Origin: Crotalaria pallida
Taxonomy: Eukaryota > Streptophyta > Magnoliopsida > Fabales > Fabaceae
Assembly: GCA_037953625.1 (NCBI GenBank)
Contig: CM075651.1
Coordinates: forward strand, 136,800,501 to 136,864,500
Reading direction: 5' to 3'
Length of the DNA: 64,000 nucleotides
Numbering within the stretch: the stretch's first letter is position 1; each line of letters starts with the position of its first letter. The position numbers and the translations under genes were made by a program. The notes under the pieces were generated by a model that was given only the letters and a program-made list of their open reading frames with translations, did not search any database and was not told the DNA's origin. Below are positions 33,958 to 45,136 of the stretch, one piece after another.

Positions 33958-34322
33958 GTGTGTGTTTGGTTGGATGTTTGCAAATATGATTTTGGATCAA
34001 TTTGATTTTGATAAAATTGAGTTTGAAATCAATTGATTTTGGAAAAGCAATATTGTTTGGATAATTTGAAGCAAAATCACTTTTAGATGAATAAGTACAA
34101 AAGAAAAATATATTTATATATTATTTTATTAAAAATTAATGAAAAGAAGAAGGCTAAAAATGAAAAAAAAAAATTGCAAACGTGAAAGCTAAACTTGCTT
34201 ATGCCTAAACTCACGTTTGAACAATAGAATTAATTTTGTTTTGTTTGCCAAACATGAAAAAAAAATTCAAAAGCAAGTTCGTGAGACCATGACGCACGTT
34301 TGGAACAAAACCAAACATAGCC
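33958..34322. repeat. PIF/Harbinger-like MITE
   Basis: Left end GTGTGTTTGGTTGG and right end CCAAACATAGCC, flanked by TAA on both sides (33955-33957 and 34323-34325). 365 bp, AT-rich, non-coding. The composite LTR element inserted within 10 bp of its right end. Confidence 0.65.
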
Positions 34323-34670
34323 TAAGATTGTGTTAGAAATATTGGTTCCTTAAATAAATAAATCAATTAAATATAAAAAATGGAGAAGAGATGAAAATCA
34401 ATATAATAAATTTATAGACTGAGACGTGTATAAATACATTGTCCTTAAGGATTATTTCGCCTTATATATGAAACTCCCCAAGGATTTGCCTTATATACGA
34501 AACTCCCCCAAGATTTAACAGACTCTTCAAGATAACATCTGGGCTTCAAAACTTAACAAGAATTACATCATCATCAACTCTGAAAATACAAGGCAATGCC
34601 TTTTTACTCTCTTGCTCTCTATCACATACAAGGGAATTCTTTTTCAATACATAAAAGAATATATAATATA

Positions 34671-36430
34671 TGTTCTGCGGAACCTTAAAATGGAAGGTCC
34701 CTCTCGACCTTCAATAAGACATAATGAACCTTTGACCAAGACCGGACCGGTCAAAGGAAGATCTTTCTTCCTCGACCTCCCAACCGGACCGATCAAAGGA
34801 AAGCCCGTCTTCTTCGACCTCCCAACTAGGACTGGTCAAGGGAAGGCCTCCCATGACCTGCCAATGAGGACCGGTCGAACGAAGGTCCTCCCATCCTCCT
34901 AACAAGGACCGGTCCTACGACCTCCCAACGAGGACTAGTTGAGGAAAGGTCTCCCATGACCTCCCAACCTCCCAACGGGGACCGGTCCCACGACCTCCCA
35001 ATGAGGACCGGTTGAGGGAAGGTCTCCCATGACCTCCCAACCTCCCAACCGGGACCGGTCCCACGACCTCCCAACGAGGACCGGTCCTCCCAAGACCTCC
35101 CAACCTCCTAACGAGGACCGGTCCCACGACCTCCCAACGAGGAACGGTTGAGGGAAGGTCTCCCATGACCTCCCAACCTCCCAACCTCCCAACGGGGACC
35201 GATCCCACGACCTCCTAACGAGGACCGGTCCCACGACCTCCCAACGTGGACCGGTTGAGGGAAGCCCTCCCATGACCTCCAAACCTTCCAACGGGGACCG
35301 GTCTCACGACCTCCCAACGAGGACCGGTTGAGGGAAGATCTCCCATGACCTCCCAACCTCCTAACGAAGACCGGTCCCACGACCTCCCAACGAGGACTGG
35401 TCAAGGGAAGGCCTCCCATGACCTCCCAATAAGGACCGGTCGAACGAAGGTCCTCCCAACCTCCTAACGAGGACTGGTCCCATGACCTCTCAACCTCCTA
35501 ACGAGGACCGGTCCCACGACCTCCCAACGAGGACTGGTCAAGGGAAGGCCTCCCATGACCTCCCAATGAGGACCGGTCGAACGAAGGTCCTCTCAACCTC
35601 CTGACGAGGACCGGTCCCATGACCTCCCAACCTCCTGACGAGGACCGGTCCCACGACCTCCCAACGAGGACCGGTCGAGGGAAGGTCCCTCGTGACCTCC
35701 CAGATAGGACCGGCCAAAAGAAGGTCCTCCCTTTCGACCTCTCAACCGGACCGGCCCATAAAGGAAGGTTCCTCTTGACCTTCCTCGAGCATTCATTGAA
35801 GGCCTAGTGAGGCCCCCGCGACCGGACCGGCCCCAACCACTGCGGTATTTCCGGTCCAAAACACGATCCTTCCTTACTTGTTCCACAACCACCCCGGTCG
35901 TAGCAAGTCACATCAAGTGTCACTTCCAAACCTCTGGCTCTAACTGACTCCGCCGACAGACAAGGGCGACGACATCTAATCGACGACATGACCACTGATG
36001 GCTATCATAGCCCATTTTTTACTATAAATACCCCTCACCTGAATGGTGCTAACGGGGAAGAGACGACCTCTCCCCATCACTCCTCCTTCCGGGCCGACCT
36101 GATTCGCCCCTCTCCCACTTCTCTCTATTCTCAAGAACTACGTGTGGCTTGATCCCCTTTTCACTAGGGTACGTAGGACCGGGGCCACCCTCGCCAGCTA
36201 CAACAACCCACGACCCGCGTCATGATGTTTCATCAAGACCGGATCAACTGACCCGGTTCGCTTCCGCTCGCTCGGACCGGTCAACCTCCCCAGCCAAAGC
36301 ATCCACGTCAGCAAGTCAATCTGCCGTACCTCAGAGAGTTAACAATTAGCTGGACCAGCCAAGGAGACAACCTTCCAGTCAACCGACCGGACAACCTTCC
36401 AGTCAACCTCCCGCCATAAACCACAGAACA
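34671..36430 (+). repeat. Left LTR (1760 bp) with internal tandem repeats
   Basis: From about 34710 to 35790 the LTR is a degenerate tandem array of 'aacgaggaccggtc' + 'ccacgacctccc' units, with higher-order variants ending 'gagggaaggtctcccatgac'. Long ORFs in this part (for example 34826-35419, minus) only translate the repeat (reiterated GPRWEVVGPV) and are not genes. The right part (35870-36430) is single-copy and holds the TATA box and probable transcription start. Confidence 0.9.
36023..36030 (+). promoter_or_regulatory. TATA box in the left LTR
   Basis: actaTATAAATAcccctcacc in a single-copy part of the LTR, followed by 'cttctctctattctcaagaac', a plausible U3/R boundary. The same sequence is in the right LTR. 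Confidence 0.7.
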
Positions 36431-36445
36431 TTGGCGCCCACCGTG
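36431..36445 (+). other. Primer-binding-site-like motif
   Basis: TTGGCGCCCACCGTG lies directly after the LTR end (gaaca). This is the common position and form of the primer-binding/leader motif in plant gypsy elements. The tRNA was not assigned. Confidence 0.6.
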
Positions 36446-36569
36446 ATCTTACATACCTATATTAACCAGATTCTAACGAAGAAGAATCCACAATCGCGAA
36501 ACGAAGACACCACTTCCGAGACGACACGTAGACCCTCTATGGGTAACCACTCGTTCACGACGTAGAGCA

Positions 36570-37030
36570 CGACCCCCCATATCATGGTCGGGCAACCGCC
36601 TATTCAAATCATAGAGGTGGACACCCCATATCATGGCCGGGTGACCTCCTCCATGTTATGTCCGGGTGAACCACCCGTGGAGGTCAACCCCCCTTATCAT
36701 GGCCGGGTGACCTCCTCCATTTTATGTCCGGGTGAACCACCCGTCCACGACGTAGATCTCGATCCCCCATATCATGGCCGGGCGACCTTCTATTCAAATC
36801 ATAGAGGTCAACCCCCCTTATCATGGCCGGGTGACCTCCTCCATTTTATGTCCGAGTGAACCACCCGTTCACGACGTAGAGCTCGACCCCCCATATCATG
36901 GTCGGGCAACCGCCTATTCAAATCATAGAGATCAACCCCCCTTATCATGGCCGGGTGACCTCCTCCGTGTTATGTCCGGGTGAACCACCTGTAGAGGTCG
37001 ACCACCCTTATCATAGCCGGGTGATCCACT
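36570..37030. repeat. Interior tandem repeat array A
   Basis: Units built from 'catatcatggccgggtgacc', 'ccattttatgtccgggtgaa' and 'ccacgacgtagagctcgacc' recur about four to five times with order changes and point differences. The three 62-91-codon ORFs here are repeat readings (reiterated PPYHGRVTSS). Confidence 0.85.
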
Positions 37031-37499
37031 CAATGTAACTTCATTATTTCGCACAATAATTCCATAAGGCAATGAACCATTACCGTTCGGTTCCTGATGC
37101 AAGACTCCACCTATGCTCAATGTGACTCCATTGCAAGACTTAAATTAAAAAGGTCGACCATCAGTGTAAAATGCTGGAAGGTTGACCACCTCTCCTGGCA
37201 TAAGGTCAAAGAGATAGAAAAATTTATCATCATCGTGCGACCCTCTCAAACAGGCGTTCCCGTCGCCCGGCTAGCCACCGGTCGAATGAGCGTGGCTAAA
37301 CCTCCAACCTTCTTAAAAGGTAAGGAAGGGCCATAAATGAAACGCAAACGCACAACCCCCACCCATAAAAGGGAAGAGTTGAGGTACTTAAAGATTTTTT
37401 CCGGCTGAAAAATCTAAAAGTTGTGTATTACGAGAAGAAGCTATTAAGTACAAGGAGGCAAAGGTCCCAAAAAAAAGAGAAGAGAGATAAATAGAATTT

Positions 37500-38345
37500 T
37501 TACATGATAATTCACCGCCGTGTACCGGGCCGAGTGAAAATTCATGTCCAAATGAATCACCACCGAGTTCCGGCCGAATGTAAACTTTTCCACATGAATT
37601 TCACCACCGGATACCGAGCCGAGTGAAAAATCGTCCAAATGAATTTCACCACCGGATACCGGGTCGAGTGAAAAATAGAATTTTTCAGGAGATTTCACCA
37701 CCGGATACCGGGCCGAGTGAAAAATCGTCCGAATGAATTTCACCACCGGATACCGGGCCGAGTGAAAAATAGAACTTTTCACGAGATTTCACCGCCGGTT
37801 ATCGGGCCGAGTGAAAAATCGTCCAAATGAATTTCACCACCGGATACCGGGCCGAGTGAAAAATAGAACTTTTCACGAGATTTCACCGCCGAATACCGGG
37901 CCGAGTGAAAAATCGTCCAAATGAATTTCACCACCGGATACCGGGCCGAGTGAAAAATCGTCCAAATGAATTTCACCACCGGATACCGGGCTGAGTGAAA
38001 AATAGAAATTTTCACGAGATTTCACCGCCGAGTACCGGGCCGAGTGAAAAATCGTCGATATAAATTTCACCACCGGATACCGGGCCGAGTGAAAAATCGT
38101 CCAAATGAATTTCACCACCGAATACCGGGCCGAGTGAAAAATAGAACTTTTCACGAGATTTCACCGCCGGATACCGGGCCGAGTGAAAAATCATCCAAAT
38201 GAATTTCAGCACCGGATACCGGGCCGAGTGAGAAATAGAATTTTTCAAGAGACTTCACCGCCGAGTACCGGGCCGAGTGAAAAATCGTCCAAATGAATTT
38301 CACCACCGGGGTACCGGGCCGGGTGAAAAATAGAATATCTCTCAA
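37500..38345. repeat. Interior tandem repeat array B
   Basis: About 18 copies of a 44-49 bp unit with core 'accgggccgagtgaaaaat'. Two types alternate: one continues 'cgtccaaatgaatttcacc', the other 'agaacttttcacgagatttc'. Alternation gives a higher-order period of about 90-140 bp. The overlapping minus-strand ORFs (37444-38345) translate this array (reiterated FHSARYPVVKF) and are not genes. Confidence 0.9.
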
Positions 38346-39840
38346 GTTTCACCACCGAGTACCGGTCCACACCACCTAGTACCGGGCAGAGTAAAAAAAA
38401 AATCACCAACATGTACCGAATTTTTATGAGAGTACTCCTTACTTAGTACCGGGCCGAGTGAAAAATTTCAAGCAAAATCACTTTCCCCACCTGGTACCAG
38501 GCCGACCATGTAGGTTTGAGCAATCTGAAAGGTTTGTGATCGATCCTGCAAACTCAGTCAGCAAATAGGTCTACGCCAATCATAAGATCCGGCTATGGCT
38601 TACATAATGTTTTGCGAATATCAAAACCATACCTAAACAGGCCGACCCAAGAGGTTAGTCGACTCCAAGCTCACAGCCCACTAGTAACTAGACTACAAAT
38701 GTCGATAGTTCCTGTTCTCCCGGGTGGCGTCCAAACAACCGAAAAGGGTGAGATAATATCCACATTACTTAAAGAAGGCATTACCATCAATGCGAATAAA
38801 TACAAACCCGAAAGAGAGCTCCCCCACCACCATTTTACCTTGAGCTCCCCCCCATCTTACAGTAACGGGACTAACCATGAGTTGAGTGTTCCTTACGTTT
38901 AAAATAGAACTACGTGGCTTTGATTCCCACCTCATAAGGGATACGTAGGAGCAGAACCTCACTTCTGTCAAGCCAAAACCAAATTTTATCCAATCATGTG
39001 AAAACGAAAATATCCACAAGTTTACAAATAGTTAGACCAGCAGGCTGACCGCAACTATCGGACAGGCCACAAGTTTACAAATTCCTACCCCGTGTCTCAA
39101 TAAGCAAGACCGTGAGCCCGGGCTGACTGCGCGACCGGCCTCTCGCACGCTGACATGGACCCAACCGAGGCATTCACCCGTTCGCTCGGACCGGTCTCTT
39201 AGACCTCACACGGACACGCCTTCCCTACACGGAAGCAGGCTCAGACTAGGCTATAAAAAGAGTGGCTTCCCTCCGCCCACACAGACCCGACCCTTTGTCC
39301 ACACTTACCAGCATCTGAATCAAGCATAGCTTACCCGGTCTAGCTTAAGCTCCCTAAAGGGGCGCCAGCTAGCTCGGCCTTCTCAACCCCGAGAGGTGGA
39401 GAAGCCGAGTAAAGGCTCCACACCCGGACCGGTCAAGGAGAACCCGACTTGGACGAAGTAATTGACCCGCCACTAATTCCACGCGGAACGGTACCGATTT
39501 CATGCGGCACCCAAGCTTTAACCACATCAATAAGACAGGCAACCCGCTTCACCACGTGAACGACTTCCCGTATGGAGGGCAACTGTTATGGAGATACCTA
39601 AGTCAAATCACGCACACGTGGCATCCCCCCGTAGTGTCCAACCGGACCGGGCCGAGTCGTGGCGTTCCCCTAGTGTCCGACCGAACCAGGCAGACTAATG
39701 GCGTTTTCCCTAGTGTCCGAAAAACACATTCCTAAAGCACTTGGAAGGTTGTGTACTTGGAAGGTCGTGTACTTGAAAGGTCGTGAACTTAGACCGGCAA
39801 CTCGCCCGCACACCGACCAACCTACCAGTCTGGGGGCAAC
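38346..39840 (+). other. Interior of the gypsy-like element, LTR-like stretches, no coding
   Basis: Contains 'gggatacgtaggagcagaac' at about 38938, parallel to the LTR phrase 'gggtacgtaggaccggggcc' at 36168; a TATA-like ctataaaaag at 39251-39260; and 'agggcaactgttatggagat' at about 39578, parallel to the right LTR junction 'ggggcaactgttctgaggaa' at 39834. These suggest fragments of a related LTR embedded in the interior. No domain-bearing ORF. Confidence 0.45.
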
Positions 39841-41665
39841 TGTTCTGAGGAACCTTAAAATGGAAGGTCCCTCTCGACCTTCAATAAGACATAATGAACC
39901 TTTGACCAAGATCGGACTGGTCAAAGGAAGGTCCTTCTTCCTCGACCTCCCAACCGGACCGATCAAAGGAAAGCCCGTCTTCTTCGACCTCCCAACTAGG
40001 ACTGGTCAAGGGAAGGCCTCCCATGACCTCCCAATGAGGACCGGTCGAACGAAGGTCCTCTCATCCTCCTAACGAGGACCGGTCCTACGACCTCCCAACG
40101 AGGACTAGTTGAGGAAAGGTCTCCCATGACCTCCCAACCTCCCAACGGGGACCGGTCCCACGACCTCCCAATGAGGACCGGTTGATGGAAGGTCTCCCAT
40201 GACCTCCCAACCTCCCAACCGGGACCGGTCCCACGACCTCCCAACGAGGACCGGTCCTCCCAAGACCTCCCAACCTCCTAACGAGGACCGGTCCCACGAC
40301 CTCCCAACGAGGACCGGTTGAGGGAAGGTCTCCCATGACCTCCCAACCTCCCAACGGGGACCGGTCCCACGACCTCCTAACGAGGACCGGTCCCACGACC
40401 TCCCAACGTGGACCGGTTGAGGGAAGCCCTCCCATGACCTCCCAACCTCCCAACGGGGATCGGTCCCACGACCTCCTAACGAGGACCGGTTGAGGGAAGA
40501 TCTCCCATGACCTCCCAACCTCCTAACGAGGACCGGTCCCACGACCTCCCAACGAGGACTGGTCAAGGGAAGGCCTCCCATGACCTCTCAATAAGGACCG
40601 GTCGAACGAAGGTCCTCCAAACCTCCTAACAAGGACTGGTCCCATGACCTCTCAACCTCCTAACGAGGACCGGTCCCATGACCTCTCAACCTCCTAACGA
40701 GGACCGGTCCCACGACCTCCCAACGAGGACTGGTCAAGGGAAGGCCTCCCATGACCTCCCAATGAGGACCGGTCGAACGAAGGTCCTCTCAACCTCCTAA
40801 CGAGGACCGGTCCCATGACCTCCCAACCTCCTGACGAGGACCGGTCCCACGACCTCCCAACGATGATCGGTCGAGGGAAGGTCTCCCATGACCTCCCAAC
40901 GAGGACCGGTCGAGGAAAGGTCCCCCGTGACCTCCCAGCTAGGACCGGCCAAAGGAAGGTCCTCCCTTTCGACCTCTCAACCGGACCGGCCCATAAAGGA
41001 AGGTTCCTCTTGACCTTCCTCGAGCATTCATTGAAGGCCTAGTGAGGCCCCCGCGACCGGACCGGCCCCAACCACTGCAGTATGTCCGGTCCAAAACACG
41101 ATCCTTCCTTACTTGTTCCACAACCACCCCGGTCGTAGCAAGTACATCAAGTGTCACTTCCAAACCTCTGGCTCTAACTGACTCCGCCGACAGACAAGGG
41201 CGACGACGTCTAATCGACGACATGACCACTGATGGCTATCATAGCCCATTTTTCACTATAAATACCCCTCACTTGAATGGTGCTAACGGGGAAGAGACGA
41301 CCTCTCCCCATCACTCCTCCTTCCGGGCCGACCTGATTCGCCCCTCTCTCACTTCTCTCTATTCTCAAGAACTATGTGTGACTTGATCCCCTTTTCACTA
41401 GGGGTACGTAGGACCGGGGCCACCCCCGCCAGCTACAACAACCCACAACCCGCGTCGTGATGTTTCATCAAGACCGGATCAACTGACCCGGTTCGCTTCC
41501 GCTCGCTCGGACCGGTCAACCTCCCCAGCCAAAGCATCCACGTCAGCAAGTCAATCCGCCCTACCTCAGAGACTTAACAATTAGCTGGACCAGCCAAGGA
41601 GACAACCTTCCAGTCAACCGACCGGACAACCTTCCAGTCAACCTCCCGCCATAAACGACTGAACA
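39841..41665 (+). repeat. Right LTR (1825 bp)
   Basis: Same organisation as the left LTR, but the tandem part differs by unit gains and losses (for example extra 'ccggtcccatgacctctcaa' units near 40660), so its length is greater. Single-copy parts are nearly identical to the left LTR with scattered substitutions. Ends GAACA followed by the TSD. Confidence 0.9.
41258..41265 (+). promoter_or_regulatory. TATA box in the right LTR
   Basis: cacTATAAATAcccctcac, equivalent to 36023-36030 in the left LTR. Confidence 0.65.
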
Positions 41666-42104
41666 ATATATATGGGCGTTGGAGCCTTGCGATTAGACGT
41701 AGAAGAAGCTCATCGGTGATGAAAGAAGCATCATGGCAGGTTGAGAGGAATGCTACAAATTGCACTATAAACTTCTCCATTATTATATTAAAACAAAAAC
41801 ACAAAACACATAATAGTTATGCTAAGAGATATAAGGGATGTGATATATGCAAGAAAGTATTCCAAAGGAAAAGGAAAAATAATGAAATAATAATATCTAA
41901 TAAATTTGTAACAGTTGATTTATGAAATGTAACCGCAATAGTTAAATAAAAATAAATGTTATAAATACCAAACTTTAAATAAAAATAACGGTAACATAAA
42001 TATTTAACTGAAATATTTAAAATAAAATGCTCTTAATAAATAACATTTAATAATTTCAATTATAAATTAAATTATTTTGAAATAAAATAAATATTTTTCC
42101 AACA

Positions 42105-43291
42105 ATCCCCCACATATTTCAAAATAATTTTCTGAGACTATTACCAATAAAATTCAGAGTTGGAACATGGGTGGTAATGCATAAAATTTGGTGTCTTTTG
42201 AACTATGAACCAAATCTTAGACTGATAAGCCCTATATCCTACAAATGCATTGGTGAAGTATAAAACTTCTATAAACCAACACATTTTTCTGTAAGCTGGA
42301 TTCCTATCAATCACATTACCCCCCACAATTCTTGTTGTTACGCTGTTGTGCGCGTTTCGGCCACGCGCGTGCCTGGTAGTTCATGAGTGCTCTAGAAATT
42401 TGCCACGTTTCATAGGAGCGGCCCCACTCCACACTCATATAAGTGCTATTTCATCAAGTGTACGCTGCACTTCATACACCTCCTTAAAGGATATGAAATT
42501 CATTAAGAGTACGTTATGAGCTCACCCTCTCTTGAATGCAGTCTAACACTACTTACACCCTAGGAAGAGACAAAAAATATCAGTGCTAGCAGAACTAACA
42601 AATGACTTGTTATTACCCATATGAACCTTCTTCATGGGATCTCCAATCACAAAGGTTGAGTTACCATCACTGTTAGTTGTCATGTTGGCAAGTCTCATTC
42701 CCCTCAATGTTATTGTCAGAGGATTGACCAAAATTCATTTCTGACTTTTCATAAAATTCTATCCATGCATGGAAATAAAACAATATTACTTAACCACATC
42801 ACAAAGTTCATTTAACTTCGGATAAAATATTTGCTAAGAATTTTTCCAACCACTTAGTGGTATTACCAGCCAATTCCAAAATAATAAACTCCAATGCCAT
42901 TCAATTTTTGGCAATAAAATTATCTTGGCTAATCTTAAATGATCGATTTCATCACCACTAAGGATGGACACAACCAACATATTTAGTCTCATCTGAATTT
43001 AAAATTCAAACATTACTATATCCTTCTAATATAGCGAAGTCCATAATGTAAAATATTACAATTCCTCTTCACATGCATGTAGAAGGCAAAATCAGTTCAT
43101 CCCCAACAATAGGAGGCAAAAACAATTGTATCATATTTAATTTTCTACAAAAATGTAGATAACATTAAATTTCATTCCTTATCAAAAATAGGAGGCAAAA
43201 GAAAATTCATCCATATGCATTAAAATGCATGATCACTTGGGTTTCAACTTAAAACCCCCACACATCAAAATATTATAATTCTTCTCAACAT
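42105..43291 (-). other. Interior of the old LTR element, part 1
   Basis: Non-coding AT-rich sequence next to the polypurine tract. Minus-strand ORFs (42141-42326, 42549-42731) show no retrotransposon domain. The phrase 'aggaggcaaaa' recurs at about 43078-43200. Confidence 0.5.
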
Positions 43292-43808
43292 TGTTGGGTA
43301 TTCAAGTGTGAGATGAAGTCTCACATTGGATAGGATGGGATGGGTGAGAAACTTTATAAGTGGCAAGAACCATAGAACCATTGCCTTAAGGTTTTGGTTC
43401 AGGATGTGGTGTCTTACTTATAAGCGACTGCTCACTATTCCCAAGACCCTGGAGCGGAGCAATGTGACTCCCCGGTGGTTGGAGCATCCCCGGTTGAAGG
43501 TCCAACAAGTGGTATCAGAGCCGATGGTTCGGCAGAGACTTGTGGATCAAGGGGGAGTGACCGGAAAGTGTGGGAATTCACACTTGAAAGGGGAGATTGT
43601 TGGGTATTCAAGTGTGAGATGAAGTCCCACATTGGATAGGATGGGATGGGTGAGAAACTTTATAAGTGGCAAGACCCATAGAACCATTGCCTTAAGGTTT
43701 TGGTTCAGGATGTGGTGTCTTACTTATAAGCGGTTGCTCACTATTCCCAAGACCCTGGAGCAATGTGACTCCCCGATGGTTGGAGCCTCCCCGGTTGAAG
43801 GTCCAGCG
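43292..43808 (+). mobile_element. TRIM (miniature LTR retrotransposon)
   Basis: Two direct repeats of about 210 bp (43292-43507 and 43598-about 43808) begin TGTTGGGTATTCAAG; the first ends GGTCCAACA. Between them lie a canonical tRNA-Met PBS TGGTATCAGAGCC (43510-43522), about 65 bp of interior and a polypurine tract gaaaggggagat (43586-43597). This is a complete TRIM plan with no coding capacity. LTR 2 lacks a short 'cggag'-containing segment and its last bases are altered (ccagcga). The TSD is not clear. It sits inside the old LTR element. Confidence 0.92.
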
Positions 43809-44180
43809 AGAGCATTAAATCTTTAAAAATTATATAATCATCATATACACAAATAAGACAAAACATTATTCTAAAGTAATCTATTTCAATGAATATAAAA
43901 ATAACAAAGTAAAAAAAAATAGTAAACACAATTTTTCCTCTTTATGTATCTAAACACTATATCACAATTCACAAGTGTGATATAGCTTCCTTTATATATA
44001 TGCCACAGATGCCAAAGAAAAAGAATTCGTTGAGCAGTAAAGAAGAAAAAAAAATTGGCACAAAGTTAGCATTAACTAATTCTTACTCAAAATGATTAAA
44101 GAAAAACAACGGACAGAATGAATGCATAATTTAAAATTATAGAACGGTTTTCATGCTATATGTAGAGGTAGAAAATCATT

Positions 44181-44272
44181 TTTTTTGGTCCATGATGGGA
44201 GTGTCCACCACCGACCGCAGTGACTAATCTCCTCGCTGGCTTGTAGGCACCTCTAATGGGTGGGACAGCTGG
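44181..44272 (-). mobile_element. Short retroposon with 17-bp TSD
   Basis: A 92-bp less AT-rich insert flanked by an exact 17-bp repeat agaggtagaaaatcatt (44164-44180 and 44273-44289). It starts with a T-run on the plus strand, that is, a poly(A) tail on the minus strand. Probably a 5'-truncated SINE; the family is not recognised elsewhere in the window. Confidence 0.75.
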
Positions 44273-45089
44273 AGAGGTAGAAAATCATTAGTAGGTAACA
44301 ATAGAAAACTTTATATATATATATATATCATCAGCACATATTGAGTACGTTGAGACCAACGGCAAAAGATAAATACAAACAAACATTAAAACAATTAAAT
44401 AAGGTAACCACATAAATACAAATATTAAAACAAAGAATAATATTAAAGAATAGTAAATTTTGATTCTAAAAAGAAATAAATAACCTTTAAAAAAAATTCA
44501 GTTATAATAACTTCATTTTATCCCAAGGATAAAAGATAATCCTTTCATAATTTTGTTTTTTAATAAAATCATAGATAACAAAATATATATTATGAATATT
44601 TCTCATATCATAAAATTCTACATTAAACCAAATACTACGACAAGTTCTAATACTACGACACCCCTATGTTCCAAAAGTTTGACTTTCTATTCATCAAATT
44701 TTATACAATTTGTAAAATACTTTCAAATATAAAAAACAAATTTTACATCTCATTGCCTAATATAAATACAGAGACCATCAAATATATTAATGCTTTGGCA
44801 TGTGGAGACCTCAGTTAAAGAGAGAAGTTCTCACAGTGAACTTTATATTCATCACTCCTTTACCAAGGACATTACATTACTCTCCTTCCCCCACAATAGT
44901 ACAGGAGGTAACGCATTTATGTTAGCACAGAGTATATCTCTCAAATTTCTCCACAACAACCAAATTATCAATTGATCTCAAAATCAATTGCGGCACATTA
45001 TCCATCTCAGCTAACATAATTTTTGGAAGAGTTATTTCCTCTTAATTTATATCAAACAAAACAATTCACGAACATACTTGTACTCCGAT

Positions 45090-45091
<2 letters not shown>

Positions 45092-45136
<45 letters not shown>
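45092..45136. repeat. TAA microsatellite
   Basis: About 14-15 uninterrupted TAA/AAT triplets. Confidence 0.95.

Larger units (their letters stand above)
34671..41665 (+). mobile_element. Non-autonomous gypsy-like LTR retrotransposon with repeat-built LTRs
   Basis: LTRs 34671-36430 and 39841-41665 both begin TGTTCTG.GGAACC and end GAACA. The 5-bp TSD ATATA is exact (34666-34670 and 41666-41670). Just inside the left LTR is TTGGCGCCCACCGTG (36431-36445), a typical post-LTR primer-binding/leader motif of plant gypsy elements. Just outside the right LTR is a purine-rich ctgggggcaac. The interior (36431-39840) has no gag, protease, RT or integrase; it consists largely of tandem repeats. LTRs carry a TATA box and the phrase 'gggtacgtagg' known from Tat/Ogre-type LTRs (inference). 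Mobility would depend on proteins of a related autonomous element. Confidence 0.92.
34331..42104 (-). repeat. 3' LTR of the old element, split by the 7-kb insertion
   Basis: Positions 34331-34670 and 41671-42104 together make one LTR of about 774 bp. They match 45538-46239 and 47253-47288 closely: 'tgcctttttactctcttgct' at 34598 and 45767, and 'gttggagccttgcgattaga' at 41678 and 45846. The junctions carry the ATATA duplication of the inserted element. ORFs at 41574-41925 are readings of LTR sequence. Confidence 0.85.

Noticed and set aside
34711..35419. Long overlapping minus-strand ORFs with GPRWEVVGPVLVRR-type repeats (also 39996-40581)
   Set aside because: They translate the tandem repeats of the LTRs in several frames at once, have no start context or domain, and recur in both LTRs. 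They are by-products of a repeat without stops.
37444..38345. Five overlapping minus-strand ORFs with FHSARYPVVKF repeats
   Set aside because: Readings of tandem array B inside a non-coding retroelement interior; no independent evidence of a gene.
37500..38345. CRISPR-like array of regularly spaced repeats
   Set aside because: The units abut with no unique spacers, and the window is plant nuclear DNA.
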